A DNA stretch of 64,000 nt from Pseudochelatococcus contaminans (GCF_014195635.1 NZ_JACICC010000004.1:372001-436000), one strand, 5' to 3'. Positions 37,001 through 46,110 are shown, numbered from the stretch's first letter. The notes: generated by a model from the letters alone, not told the origin. A program made the numbers and translations.

Positions 37001-40000
37001 CTCAACGACACGCTCGACAAAGGCGGCGTGAAACTTCAGGCAACCGTCGGGCAGCTCGTTGCAGCCGTGGATGACACGGTTGGCTCAGGCGCCGACAAGA
37101 TCGAGAGGCTGCTCGATACCCGCCTCGCAGGGTTCGAGCAGGCCGTGGCAGCGCGCGGCGAGGCCATCGACGGCCAGCTGGCCCTGCGCCTCAACAGCCT
37201 CAACGACACGCTCGACAAAGGCGGCGTGAAACTTCAGGCAACCGTCGGGCAGCTCGTTACAGCCGTGGATGACACCGTTGGCTCAGGCGCCGACAAGATC
37301 GAAAGGCTGCTCGACACCCGCCTCGCAGAGTTCGAGCAGGCAGTGGCGGCGCGCGGCGAGGCCATCGACGGCCAGCTGGCCGAGCGCCTGGCGAGCCTGC
37401 ACGACACGCTCAACCTGGGCGGGACTCAGCTCGAAACCACTGTGGACAGGTTTGTCTCTTCGGTGGATGGAGCCGTTCTGGCCTGCACGTCACGCATCGA
37501 GGATACATTGACCGGCCAGTTCGCCGGCATCGAGAAAGTCGTCGCCGCAAGCACCCAGGCGCTCGACGACAACCTCTCTGCCCGCCTCAATGGCCTGCGC
37601 TATACACTGGACAAGGGCAGCCTTGCGTTCGAGAACGCCATCGAGGTTCTCTCCGCATCCATCGACGGGACCATCAGCAACGGTGCAGCGCGTTTTGAGA
37701 ACGTCGTGAGCGCACGCATCTCCGGCTTCGAGGATGTGGTAAGCGAGCGCAGCGCGGAACTGGACGAGCGGCTGGGACAGCGGCTGGACAACCTGCACGA
37801 GACGTTGGGTCAAAGCCAGCACCTGATGAACGGTGCCGTGACGCGCCTCTCTACTTCGGTCGAGGAGACCGTCAGCCGGCTCTCCGCCACCGTGGACGCA
37901 TCCATCGGCGACGGCGTGGACAGGATCAGCGGCACGCTCCGTGGCCATCTCGAACGCTTCGAGAGCGGATTCGGCCAGCACGCGCATGCGCTCGATGCAC
38001 AGATGTCCGAACGGCTGGCGGCATTCCAGGCCGGCATCGCGAACTTCCGCAACGAGGTCGAGGGACCGCTGTCCGAGAGCCTTGAGAACTTCCGCACGAC
38101 GATCGTCACCGGCGGCGCAGAGCTTGATTCAACGCTACTGGCCCGCCTGTCGGCCTTGCGCGACATCGTGGACACGCGCGGACAACAGCTTGATAACCTG
38201 CTCGGCGAGAAGCTGGCGATCCTTGAGGATACCGTGGTTCGCCGCGGCGGCGACATCGCCGGCCGTATCTCTCGCGATACCGAAACGCTATCGACAATCG
38301 TCGAGACAGGTCTGAGCCATATCGAGACACGCATCACCGGGCCGGCGCGTGAGGCGGCGGAACGCATCGTCTCCAGCACGCGTGAGGCCACGGCCCTGCT
38401 CGAAGGGCAGATCGAAATCTTCGGCGAACGTACCACGGCACGCACGCAGGCGGTTGGCGACACACTGGAAACGCTGGTCAGCGGTATCGAGACACGCATC
38501 GACGCACGCGCCAGCGCCATCAACCAGTCGCTTATAGAGCGCGCCACGGATATTTCCCGTACCCTCGCGGACGGCAGCAGGCTCGCTATCGAGGCGCTCG
38601 CCGGGCAGGCTGACGAGATCGGAACGGTCATAGGCCATCATGGCGAAGAACTGACGCGCAAGCTGACGAATCAGGCGACAGCCATCGATTCCAGCCTCGT
38701 TCGCTATATCGAAAGCCTTGAAACGACGCTTGGCGGCCGTGTGGAAGAGCTCGATACGGTCTTCAGGACGGGCGGCATCGGTCTTGCCCGGAGGCTGGAG
38801 CAGCAGCGCGAAGCCATAACCGCCGACTTCTCTGCCGCCGGCGATGCCGTTGTGCGTTCCATCGAAGCGCAGAGCGCCACGGTGGCGACGGCCTTGCAGG
38901 AACGGGGCGATGCATTGTCTGCCCGCGTCGCTGAACTGAGGGAAGAACTTGCCGGCACCATCGGCGGCAGCGCGGAACGGGCGGTCGAGGCGCTGGCAAG
39001 CGCGAACGACCGCGTGAGATCTGAACTCGACGATGTTGTCGGACGTGTGTCGGACGCGAACGTCTTGCTGAAGCGACTGGCACAAACGGCGGGTGGCAAC
39101 CTGTCGCTGATCGAACGCGACCTGTCCGAACGGGTGACGGCGCTGCAACAGGTTCTGGAGGCTCTTTCCAACGAGGGGGCACAGGCAACGAACGGTCTGC
39201 GCGAGCAGATCGCAGCGTTGCAGGGTGTCGCATTGCAGGCAATCGCCGAGTCCGGCAAAGTCGCCGGCAGCCTCGCGGAACAGGGCGAGGAAGTGTCTCG
39301 CTCCACTCTTGCGCACGTCAGCGCTCTGAACAGGGCGGCACAGTCACTTGCAACCCTTGAGGAACGCATCGGAGAGGCGCTGGAAGCACGTCGCTCGACG
39401 CTGGAAGAGACGGTCACGAGCCTCAATATCCGTGCCGGCGACATCGAAACGATCACGCGGAAGTTCGATGAAACGCTGGGCCAGTCGCTCGAAACCCTCG
39501 ATGAGAGAGCGCAGCGCGTGAGCGCAAACCTGCTTGGCACGACGGAAGCCGCGCGCGCCGGAATCGCCGAGCAGGTGCGGCGTCTGGACGAACTGACCAC
39601 GGACCAGCGCGAACGCACCATCGCGGCGCTACGCGAGTCCTACGAAACCGTCATAGCCGAAATGCGCGCCGACCTCGACACCGCAACGGGACGGTTCCGT
39701 GCATCGGCACACGATATGCAGGCGACGGTCAGCACCATCCGCAGGGATCTCGAAGACACCCGCGGCGTGTTGCAGACCAGCCTCGAAGCCTTGCCGCGCG
39801 AAGCCGCCGAAAGCACCACCGCGATGCGCCAGGCCATAGCCGACCAGATCAGCGCCATCAATGCGCTGTCGGATGTGGTGGCGCGCGCCGGGAGCATCGG
39901 CGAGGTGTCGCAGCCTCTCGCTGCTCCGGCACGCCGCCCCTTCCCGGCCCGGCAGTTCGACGCGCCAGCGCATGATGAGGATGTGGTTGCTGCAATCCGG

Positions 40001-40552
40001 GCCGCGACACAGGTGTCCCCTGCGGCCAAGCCCAAACCCGAACAGCCCGCAGCCCGCAAACCAGCTCAGGTAGCGGCGGAGCCGACGGCACGCCCCGCCA
40101 ATCGCTCGGAAGGCGCAAGCCGCAGCTGGCTGACGGACCTGCTGATCCGCGCCTCGCACGAGGACGAGGAGCCCATGCCTGTCAGCAAGACCGACAGCCG
40201 CGGCGACAAAAATCTTGTCACGCTTGATGCAATTTCGGGAGAAATCGCTCGCGCCATTGACCATGACGCGGCAGTGGAACTGTGGGAACGCTACCGCCGG
40301 GGCGAACGCAACGTGTTCACCCGCAGGTTGTACACCCTGCAGGGGCAGCGGATTTTCGATGAAATCGGCCGCCGCTACGAAAGCGAATCGGACTTCCGCG
40401 AAACGGTAGATCGCTACATCGCCGAGTTTAACGCCCTGCTGACCAAAATCGGCGAAAACGACAAGGGACGGACGATGGCGCGTACGTATCTGACGTCGGA
40501 GGCCGGCAAGGTCTATACCATGCTGTCCCACGCCACCGGGCGTCTTTCCTGA
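34013..40552 (+). CDS. giant coiled-coil protein, Growth Pole Ring (GPR)/RgsE-like
   Basis: A 2179-residue protein. The first 200 or so residues are Pro/Ala/Ser-rich. Two membrane spans follow at about 210-236 and 253-273, then about 1700 residues of apolipoprotein-like amphipathic helix. The C-terminal domain from about 2036 is distinct: SWLTDLLIRASHEDEE, WERYRRGERNVFTRRLYTLQGQRIFDEI and YLTSEAGKVYTML. Size, the N-terminal span pair and apolipoprotein-like repeats match GPR of Agrobacterium and RgsE of Sinorhizobium, which form a ring at the growing pole. Residues about 886-1149 consist of 66-residue tandem units, two of them nearly identical in DNA. The frame is intact throughout. Confidence 0.78.
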   Translation: MVQNSKRIDTTAEALSAIEEALNLVSTPKDKPAQTAPAQAAPAQATPAKAAPAPSPAGSAAAKDATPPGQKSAAGTETPQPSKPAIPVSPSVSSSVAGSSPATSAPPDSSELRAPAFAASNPFDDQRKTTDASEFAELLNRATDDIGSSRQGLPRAELPRADSLTPRADLGSSRDDGRTVVTPGPAQPANDDREAVGALLQLLQRQPSSAPYWAAAGMSVLWTGAVALFFFLQRDVANVGWLSAAASLDMPDRALFAGAVAGPVILAFVLATLHARTQELRQVARAMTGVAVRLAQPETLATDSVASLSQAVRREMVAMGDGVERALARAGELDTLVRTEIATLERSYADNEVRIRGLIDELVVQRNAIVGTAERAQTAITAAHSSLVKDIESRSGTLTESLSAVGAHITEAIGARGEELSRSLTEAGESVVRNIETQGDSLGTRLADISRSIDERLASVGENLSSSLDRKTAEISRELTATGEQLAKVLGDSTTQATKAFSDTSVTVAQSIAQQAEEVNGILKTTGDSLAVSLSLHGEEVNQRLIQTGQDITSAIDESGTGLAERLAQTGDAIRKVIVDDGSALEADIAQTGERLSKTLTTQIETARTTFEGNTTALSTAFSQQTNTLQGFIQQQVEATQSTLASVGREVVLAIATQGVRVNEALTESVSGVAQTIGERGKEVDEALGRRLASFESFVQQGGEHLDRTLSNNLGLIQSTLGERTAGLDKLLGSSQKNLENIFTNQIDTLQAAVTDRSQAVDKLFGARLQEFNGFTGKLDSTLGDLGEALGGFISVLDNFKSTFNGLENTLGGFNTVHGQFETTFASGKTQLDTALGKGLKELGEILDARGKDLSGQFNEHVSGVRTALTQGAHALGGITRQIVQAVETSVFDSAEKLESALSTQLAGFEQAIVTRGEAIDGQLAARLISLNDTLDKGDAKLEITVGHLVTAVDDTVGSGADKIERLLDTRLAEFEQTVAARGEAIDGQLAERLNSLNDTLDKGGVKLQATVGQLVAAVDDTVGSGADKIERLLDTRLAGFEQAVAARGEAIDGQLALRLNSLNDTLDKGGVKLQATVGQLVTAVDDTVGSGADKIERLLDTRLAEFEQAVAARGEAIDGQLAERLASLHDTLNLGGTQLETTVDRFVSSVDGAVLACTSRIEDTLTGQFAGIEKVVAASTQALDDNLSARLNGLRYTLDKGSLAFENAIEVLSASIDGTISNGAARFENVVSARISGFEDVVSERSAELDERLGQRLDNLHETLGQSQHLMNGAVTRLSTSVEETVSRLSATVDASIGDGVDRISGTLRGHLERFESGFGQHAHALDAQMSERLAAFQAGIANFRNEVEGPLSESLENFRTTIVTGGAELDSTLLARLSALRDIVDTRGQQLDNLLGEKLAILEDTVVRRGGDIAGRISRDTETLSTIVETGLSHIETRITGPAREAAERIVSSTREATALLEGQIEIFGERTTARTQAVGDTLETLVSGIETRIDARASAINQSLIERATDISRTLADGSRLAIEALAGQADEIGTVIGHHGEELTRKLTNQATAIDSSLVRYIESLETTLGGRVEELDTVFRTGGIGLARRLEQQREAITADFSAAGDAVVRSIEAQSATVATALQERGDALSARVAELREELAGTIGGSAERAVEALASANDRVRSELDDVVGRVSDANVLLKRLAQTAGGNLSLIERDLSERVTALQQVLEALSNEGAQATNGLREQIAALQGVALQAIAESGKVAGSLAEQGEEVSRSTLAHVSALNRAAQSLATLEERIGEALEARRSTLEETVTSLNIRAGDIETITRKFDETLGQSLETLDERAQRVSANLLGTTEAARAGIAEQVRRLDELTTDQRERTIAALRESYETVIAEMRADLDTATGRFRASAHDMQATVSTIRRDLEDTRGVLQTSLEALPREAAESTTAMRQAIADQISAINALSDVVARAGSIGEVSQPLAAPARRPFPARQFDAPAHDEDVVAAIRAATQVSPAAKPKPEQPAARKPAQVAAEPTARPANRSEGASRSWLTDLLIRASHEDEEPMPVSKTDSRGDKNLVTLDAISGEIARAIDHDAAVELWERYRRGERNVFTRRLYTLQGQRIFDEIGRRYESESDFRETVDRYIAEFNALLTKIGENDKGRTMARTYLTSEAGKVYTMLSHATGRLS
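36866..37459. repeat. 198-bp tandem repeats inside the GPR-like gene
   Basis: Units start at 36866, 37064 and 37262, exactly 198 bp apart (66 codons, in frame). Units 1 and 2 differ at about 8 of 198 bases by eye. Unit 3 matches over its first 120 bases or so and then diverges. A degenerate unit precedes at 36668. Each unit encodes VDDTVGSGADKIERLLDTRL followed by the EFEQ.VAARGEAIDGQLAERL segment. Confidence 0.9.
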
Positions 40553-40713
40553 AAGGTGGAATTGCCTGACGGCGCAGCGTCGTAAATCAGCGTTCCCTCG
40601 TGCGATGATCTGGACATCGTGCGAGGGAAGCTGCATAAGGGGTAGAGGTCGCCCATCGCGGGCGCAACGGTCGGGTGCAACCCGGCGTGGAACGTGGCAA
40701 TCGGGACCAGCCA

Positions 40714-41124
40714 ATGAAAGATTTCCTGCTGCGCGTCTTTACCTGGTGGAACGGCGCAACCTTCGGCACCCTGCGGACCACGCGCCTTCATGGCGAACTC
40801 GTGGGTGAAGATCAGTACGGCAATCGCTATTATCGCACGCGTGGCGGCAAAATAGATCCGACCGTCGGCGTCCAGCGCCGCTGGGTGATCTATAATGGCT
40901 ATGCCGAGGCCTCGACCATTCCTCCCGGCTGGAACGGCTGGCTGCATAATACGGTCGACGTAGCCCCGAGCGAGGAAAACTACGTGCCGAAGGAATGGGA
41001 GCTGCCGCATCAGCCCAATCTCACTGGTACGCCCGCAGCATATCGTCCGCAGGGCTCGACTCTGTCCACGGGACATCGCCCACCAGCCACAGGTGATTAC
41101 GAGGCGTGGGTTCCCGGCAATTGA
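40714..41124 (+). CDS. NADH:ubiquinone oxidoreductase accessory subunit NDUFA12
   Basis: A 136-residue homologue of the mitochondrial complex I accessory subunit NDUFA12 (B17.2), found in alphaproteobacteria. The signature WWNGATFGTLRTTRLHGELVGEDQYGNRYY is followed by RRWVIYNGYAEASTIPPGWNGWLHNTVD and PHQPNLTGTPAAYRP. It docks on the peripheral arm of complex I at the inner membrane. The ATG at 40714 starts MKDFLLRVF; upstream codons to 40675 lack support. DUF2155 and aat follow, a conserved alphaproteobacterial neighbourhood. Confidence 0.93.
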   Translation: MKDFLLRVFTWWNGATFGTLRTTRLHGELVGEDQYGNRYYRTRGGKIDPTVGVQRRWVIYNGYAEASTIPPGWNGWLHNTVDVAPSEENYVPKEWELPHQPNLTGTPAAYRPQGSTLSTGHRPPATGDYEAWVPGN

Positions 41125-41155
41125 TCGGGCGGCGTCCCATGCACGAAATCCTCTT

Positions 41156-41764
41156 ATGCGCACAATCATGAAAGCCCGCAGGCAGCCAGAGCGCTCTCTG
41201 GCTCCGGCCATGTTCATTGCAGCGATCGTCTGTTTCGGCGTCGCGTCGCCTGTGGCCATGGCACAGCAGCCGATCAAGAATCCGATCGCCGTTTTCAATG
41301 GTCTGGACAAGATCACCGGGCGAATCGTCTCTTTTGAAGTCGGCATTGATGAAACCGTTCAGTTCGGCTCGCTTCAGCTCACACCCCGTGCCTGCCACAC
41401 GCGTCCGGCAACGGAAACGCCGAACACCACGGCTTTTCTGGAAGTGGATGAAGTCGGTGTCGAGGGCAAGCCAACGCGACTGTTCACTGGCTGGGTTTTC
41501 GCTGCAAGCCCCGGCCTGCACGGCATCGAGCATCCAGTCTACGACATATGGCTGACGGACTGCGCACGCACGGGTGCTCCCGTGCAAACTCTGGCGCCCA
41601 GCGCGGAAAGCGATGGCGAAACGCCGGCGGGCCAGCCAGCCCCTGATGCACCACCTCTGCCCCCAAGGCGTCCGGATTTTCCCGCGACAATCCCGCAGAA
41701 CATGTTACCGCCGCCAGGCGAACCCCTGCCGCAAGACCCGCTGTTCTCGCCGTTGGCCAACTAA
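41156..41764 (+). CDS. DUF2155 domain exported protein
   Basis: A 202-residue protein with a long signal peptide ending near AMAQQ (about residue 37). The DUF2155 core then shows NGLDKITGRIVSFEVGIDETVQFGSLQLTPRACHTRP, FLEVDE and LFTGWVFAASPGLHGIEHPVYDIWLTDC. A Pro-rich tail closes it. Two Cys in the core may form a periplasmic disulfide. Function unknown. The start is either the ATG at 41156 or the one at 41168. It is paired with NDUFA12 upstream. Confidence 0.86.
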   Translation: MRTIMKARRQPERSLAPAMFIAAIVCFGVASPVAMAQQPIKNPIAVFNGLDKITGRIVSFEVGIDETVQFGSLQLTPRACHTRPATETPNTTAFLEVDEVGVEGKPTRLFTGWVFAASPGLHGIEHPVYDIWLTDCARTGAPVQTLAPSAESDGETPAGQPAPDAPPLPPRRPDFPATIPQNMLPPPGEPLPQDPLFSPLAN

Positions 41765-41817
41765 CGCGCCGGATGTTCTGATAGAATCAGAATAAGCGCT
41801 CTGAGCGCTTTCCGGGC

Positions 41818-42495
41818 TTATTTCGCATCCTGTGGAAAGGAGTCTGCCAGCGCCGCCAGCACTTCCGCGCCGCTTGAACGTTTTTCGCGCAGCCAGCGCC
41901 ACCACTCGGCGGTAACGTCCATCGCCTCTGCCAGCAGCTTCGTGTAATCGCGGCGCGGAATAGCGATTGCGCCGAAGCTGGCAAGGTGCGGGGTAACGAA
42001 CTGGGTATCAAGAAGCTGATACCCCCCTGCCCGCAACCTTGCGACGAGATGCACAAGCGCAACCTTTGAGGCATCGCGATCCCGGTGGAACATACTCTCA
42101 CCGAAAAATGCGCCGCCCAGTTCCAAACCATAGAGACCGCCCACCAGCCGATCATCGCGCCATGCCTCGACCGTGTGGCATATGCCCCTGTCGAACAGCT
42201 CGCCATAAAGCTCACGGATGCGGCGGTTGATCCAGGTATCCTCGCGCCCTTCGGTGATGGCGGCGCATCCGGCAATGACAGCCTCGAAATCCGTATCGAT
42301 CCGAATCTCGAACCTGTCACTGGCAACGGTGCGCGCCAGACGGGACGTGATATGAAACTCATCCAAGGGAATGATGCCACGCTCGCGCGGCTCTACCCAG
42401 AAAAGGCCATCGTCTTCCGCACTTTCCGCCATCGGAAACAAGCCCGCCGCATAGGCGCGCAAGAGGATTTCTGGCGTTATGGACCTATCGGGCAA
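41818..42495 (-). CDS. aat: leucyl/phenylalanyl-tRNA--protein transferase
   Basis: Adds Leu or Phe to N-terminal Arg or Lys of proteins, marking them for ClpAP degradation (N-end rule); cytoplasmic, 225 residues. Family signatures are [37 protein letters not shown], and [48 protein letters not shown] follows. The start is the TTG at 42495, which gives the usual distance to the first motif. It converges with DUF2155. Confidence 0.95.
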   Translation of the reverse strand: MPDRSITPEILLRAYAAGLFPMAESAEDDGLFWVEPRERGIIPLDEFHITSRLARTVASDRFEIRIDTDFEAVIAGCAAITEGREDTWINRRIRELYGELFDRGICHTVEAWRDDRLVGGLYGLELGGAFFGESMFHRDRDASKVALVHLVARLRAGGYQLLDTQFVTPHLASFGAIAIPRRDYTKLLAEAMDVTAEWWRWLREKRSSGAEVLAALADSFPQDAK

Positions 42496-42571
42496 ACGGG
42501 CAAATCTCTTCTGTTTATTGTATCAAGCGGCCTATCGTCGATCTCACGTTTCCGCTTGATCGACGACCAAA

Positions 42572-43549
42572 TCAAACCGGCGGACGGGTGGAATTGGCTT
42601 CAAGCGCGGGCGCCGGGACAGCCACCGTGCTGATGGCATCCGCCGCCTGATCCACCGTTTCGTGGCGGTGGTGCATGGTCGCCCGCTCACGCCACAGCAC
42701 GAACATGCCGGCCGCGATCACGATGGCTCCGCCGATGAAAACCGGCGTCTCGGGCCAGTCGTTAAACGCCAGCCAACCGATCATACAAGCCCACAACATG
42801 GTGGAATACTCGAACGGCGCAAGCATCGAGGCGTCGCCATAGCGGAAACTCATGGTCAGCACAATCTGCCCGACACCGCCGAGAATACCGATGCCGACAA
42901 GCACGGCAGCCTCCTCCACTGTGGGCATGACCCACCCGGCAGGAATGCTCAGAAGCGATAGCGCCGAGGTGATAATCGCCAGATAGAAGATGATCGCGCC
43001 GGTGGTTTCGGTGCTGACGAGGCGGCGAATTTGCACGATGGCGCCAGCCGTTACGAACGCACCAGCCAGAGCAATCATGATGCCGATGGTGGACGCGCCT
43101 CCCATCAGCAGCCCGCCTCCGGACAGATGCGGCAGCAGCATGACCAGCACACCGAGAAAACCGACGCCCGTGCCGATCCACCGGCAGCCCTGCACCTTCT
43201 CTTTCAGCAGCACCGCCGCCAGGATCACGAGGATCAGAGGCGAGGTATAGCCGAGGATGACGGCATCCATCAGCGGCAGATAGGCAAGTGCGAGAAAGCC
43301 GAGGAACATGCTGGAGCTTGACATCACGCTACGCCGGAAATGCCCGGTGAGATTACGCGTGCGCAATGCGCCAAGGATGTTTCCCTGCAGCGCGAGCCAC
43401 ACCATGAGCGGCAGCAGCATGAAAAAGCAGCGGAAGAACACGATCTCGCCAACGGGCACACGATCGCTGACGTATTTCACGCCCGCCCCCATTACGGTAA
43501 AGGCGAGCGCGGACAAAAGCTTCAGAGAGATTGCGAGCGGGGGATTCAC
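42572..43549 (-). CDS. DMT superfamily (EamA) transporter
   Basis: A 325-residue inner-membrane protein with ten hydrophobic spans in two EamA repeats. The first runs from LKLLSALAFTVMGAGVKYVSD through SSSSMFLGFLALAYLPLMDAVILGYTSPL. The second holds GGVGQIVLTMSFRYGDASMLAPFEYSTMLWACMIGW. The C-terminal tail is polar. A GTG at 43549 is used as start. Such proteins export amino acids, nucleosides or other metabolites; the substrate cannot be read from sequence. Confidence 0.87.
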   Translation of the reverse strand: MNPPLAISLKLLSALAFTVMGAGVKYVSDRVPVGEIVFFRCFFMLLPLMVWLALQGNILGALRTRNLTGHFRRSVMSSSSMFLGFLALAYLPLMDAVILGYTSPLILVILAAVLLKEKVQGCRWIGTGVGFLGVLVMLLPHLSGGGLLMGGASTIGIMIALAGAFVTAGAIVQIRRLVSTETTGAIIFYLAIITSALSLLSIPAGWVMPTVEEAAVLVGIGILGGVGQIVLTMSFRYGDASMLAPFEYSTMLWACMIGWLAFNDWPETPVFIGGAIVIAAGMFVLWRERATMHHRHETVDQAADAISTVAVPAPALEANSTRPPV

Positions 43550-43932
43550 GGCAAAACACCATAAGCTGCCGCAGCCGGATCTGTTCCGCAGTCGGAGCCT
43601 TGTTGTGAAGATACGCCGCTATCACGCGCGTTTGAATGGCTTTTCCGGCATTGCTGACATGCGTTTGCAGCGCCGCCACTGCCTTCGTAAGGACACAGAC
43701 GGTGAAAGGATGGCGATTATCAACAACGCATCGCGAGTCGCGAGGGTGGAATCGCAGCCGCGGACGATAGCTCTGCGCCCGGCCCGGAGCGTCATATTTG
43801 CCTGAAAATGGCGGCATTGACGCCACGCATTCACTTTTACGCAGCCGCCTGCGCCTTACCCGCACCTAAAAAAAAGCTCGTCATCAAAATGCAATGGGAA
43901 TAAGCTTTCGATAGGTCATCTTATGACAAGTG
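43550..43932. other. intergenic region upstream of the metallophosphoesterase
   Basis: About 380 bp between divergent genes. I see no coding sequence, repeat or terminator. A short A-run (43867-43874) and an AT-richer end just before 43930 may carry the downstream promoter. Confidence 0.5.
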
Positions 43933-44898
43933 ATGGGTAGCTCGGTGTCTAAAGAACCAGATGTCATCCGCGTCAGAACCCTTTTCCTGTCCGATTTCCA
44001 TCTCGGGACAAAGGGCTGTCAGGCCGATCTGCTGATCGACTTTTTGCGTCACTATGAAGCCGATACGATTTATCTCGTCGGGGATATCGTTGACGGCTGG
44101 CGGCTGAAATCGGGCTGGTACTGGCCCCAGACGCACAACGACGTCGTCCAGAAACTGCTGCGCAAGGTGCGCAAGGGCACGCATATCATTTACCTGCCCG
44201 GCAACCATGACGAGTTCCTGCGCGACTATGTCGGTAGCAACTTCGGCGGCATCGAAATTCTGGATCACGCAATTCACGAGGGCGCGGACGGCAATCGCTA
44301 CCTCGTCATCCACGGCGACCAGTTCGATATGGTCGTGCGGCATGCCCGCTGGCTCGCCTTCCTCGGCGACTGGGCCTATGGCGCGGCGCTGGCGACGAAC
44401 ACTTACGTCAACATCGTGCGCCGGAAGATGGGCCTCACCTACTGGTCGCTGTCGGCCTGGGCGAAGCTCAAGGTCAAGAATGCCGTCAACTTCATCGGCC
44501 GCTTCGAGGAAATGCTCTCCACGGAAGCCCAGCGGTTTGACGTGCAGGGCGTGATCTGCGGCCATATTCATCACGCCGCGCTGCACGACAAGTTCGGGGT
44601 GCGCTACATCAACACCGGCGACTGGGTGGAATCCTGCACGGCGGTTGTCGAGCATTACGACGGCAATTTCGAAATCCTCCGCTGGACCGACCGTCAGGTC
44701 GATGTTTCGTCCGAACGCCGTGCGGAGCGCAAGCGCGGCAAAGGTCAGACTGTAGACGCCCAGCCTGAGGCTGTTCCCGCTCTCCCCTCACCCGTGCTGG
44801 CGGAAGACGATGTCACCGCCGATGCCGGAACCTGCGCTGGCGATTCCGCTGCCACCGAGTCCGGCACCCGCACCTCCAACGCAAGACAGGCAGCCTGA
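43933..44898 (+). CDS. UDP-2,3-diacylglucosamine diphosphatase-like metallophosphoesterase
   Basis: A 321-residue calcineurin-type phosphoesterase. The metal-binding motifs are in order: SDFHLG, GDIVDGW, GNHDEFLRD, HGDQFD and CGHIHHAAL. It resembles LpxH-type enzymes, which cleave UDP-diacylglucosamine in lipid A synthesis. Many alphaproteobacteria instead use LpxI for that step, so the substrate is uncertain. The C-terminal 60 residues are low-complexity. The start is the ATG at 43933 or a GTG just before it. Its stop overlaps the glycosyltransferase start (TGATG), so the two are translationally coupled. Confidence 0.85.
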   Translation: MGSSVSKEPDVIRVRTLFLSDFHLGTKGCQADLLIDFLRHYEADTIYLVGDIVDGWRLKSGWYWPQTHNDVVQKLLRKVRKGTHIIYLPGNHDEFLRDYVGSNFGGIEILDHAIHEGADGNRYLVIHGDQFDMVVRHARWLAFLGDWAYGAALATNTYVNIVRRKMGLTYWSLSAWAKLKVKNAVNFIGRFEEMLSTEAQRFDVQGVICGHIHHAALHDKFGVRYINTGDWVESCTAVVEHYDGNFEILRWTDRQVDVSSERRAERKRGKGQTVDAQPEAVPALPSPVLAEDDVTADAGTCAGDSAATESGTRTSNARQAA

Positions 44899-45932
44899 TG
44901 CGTGTTCTGATCGCGACAGATGCATGGCGTCCCCAGGTCAACGGCGTGGTCCGCTCTCTGGAGCATCTGGCGCGTGAAGCGCCGGCGCTCGATGCGGAGA
45001 TCCATTTCCTCACGCCCGACGCTTTCCGCACCATGCCGATGCCGACCTACAAGGAAATCCGGCTGGCTCTTGCGATGCCGTGGCATGTGCGCCGGATTAT
45101 CGATCAGGTGAAGCCGGATTTCATCCACATCGCCACCGAAGGCCCCATCGGCCTGTCGGCGCGCCATGTCTGCCTGGCGGACAAGCACACGTTCACGACG
45201 AGTTATCACACGCGCTTTCCGGAATACATCGCCGCCCGCGCGCCGGTGCCGGAACGCTGGTCTTACGCCGCGATCCGCCGGTTCCATAATGCCGGCGCGG
45301 CGACGATGGTCAGCTCACCAACGCTCGAAAGCGATCTGGCGGCGCGGGGCTTCCGTAATCTGGTACGCTGGTCGCGCGGTGTGGATGCGCACGTGTTCTA
45401 TCCGCGAGCCGAAAAGCCGCTTAATTTCCCCGGCCCGGTCTTTCTGTATGTCGGACGCGTCTCGGTGGAGAAGAACATTGAGACTTTTCTGGCGACGGAT
45501 CTGCCCGGCAGCAAGGTCATCGTCGGCGATGGCCCGGCGCGCGCGCAGCTTGCCGCCCGCTATCCGGATGCACACTTCCTCGGCGTGAAAACGGGCGAGG
45601 AACTGGCGGCTGTCTATGCCTCCGCCGATGTTTTCGTATTCCCAAGCGTTACCGACACGTTCGGCATCGTGCTTCTGGAAGCACTGGCCAGCGGCTTGCC
45701 GATTGCAGCCTTCCCGGTGATGGGTCCCGTCGATGTGGTCGGGGATAGCGGCACCGGCGTTCTGGACAAGGATCTGCGCACCGCCGCGCTTGCCGCGCTG
45801 GATATTCCGCGAGACCTCTGCCGCGCCCACGCCCTGACCTTCAGCTGGGAGGCAAGTGCACGCCAGTTTCTGGACAATATTCGGCGCGTTCAGTCTCCGC
45901 TCAACGCAGTTGTGACCGGCATCGCCGCCTGA
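44898..45932 (+). CDS. family 4 glycosyltransferase
   Basis: A 344-residue GT-B fold enzyme. It begins MRVLIATDAWRPQVNGVVRSLE, the typical Rossmann start of GT4 proteins such as MgtA/DGD-like lipid glycosyltransferases. The C-terminal donor-binding domain has FLYVGRVSVEKNIETFLATDLPG, GDGPARAQL and FVFPSVTDTFGIVLLEALASGLPIAAFPV, the E-x7-E motif. It is coupled to the metallophosphoesterase by a one-base overlap, hinting at a common lipid or LPS task. Membrane-associated catalysis of a glycolipid is likely but not proved. Confidence 0.88.
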   Translation: MRVLIATDAWRPQVNGVVRSLEHLAREAPALDAEIHFLTPDAFRTMPMPTYKEIRLALAMPWHVRRIIDQVKPDFIHIATEGPIGLSARHVCLADKHTFTTSYHTRFPEYIAARAPVPERWSYAAIRRFHNAGAATMVSSPTLESDLAARGFRNLVRWSRGVDAHVFYPRAEKPLNFPGPVFLYVGRVSVEKNIETFLATDLPGSKVIVGDGPARAQLAARYPDAHFLGVKTGEELAAVYASADVFVFPSVTDTFGIVLLEALASGLPIAAFPVMGPVDVVGDSGTGVLDKDLRTAALAALDIPRDLCRAHALTFSWEASARQFLDNIRRVQSPLNAVVTGIAA

Positions 45933-46110
45933 AACATCATCGCCCACAGGCAGATGCGTCGTGCGCTCTCGACAGGCGGGAGGTTTGCCTGTATTGAATG
46001 TCTCGGATAAGTGTCGGTACGGGCTGGCATTCCAAGCAATTTGACTATTCTGATCAGCCTGGCCATTTCGAGCATTCCATGCTCCCGCGCGACGGTTTGA
46101 AGAACGCCTG

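Noticed and set aside
36866-37459. regular repeats considered as a CRISPR array
   Set aside because: The repeats are adjacent 198-bp coding units in frame, without short repeats and unique spacers, and no cas genes are present.
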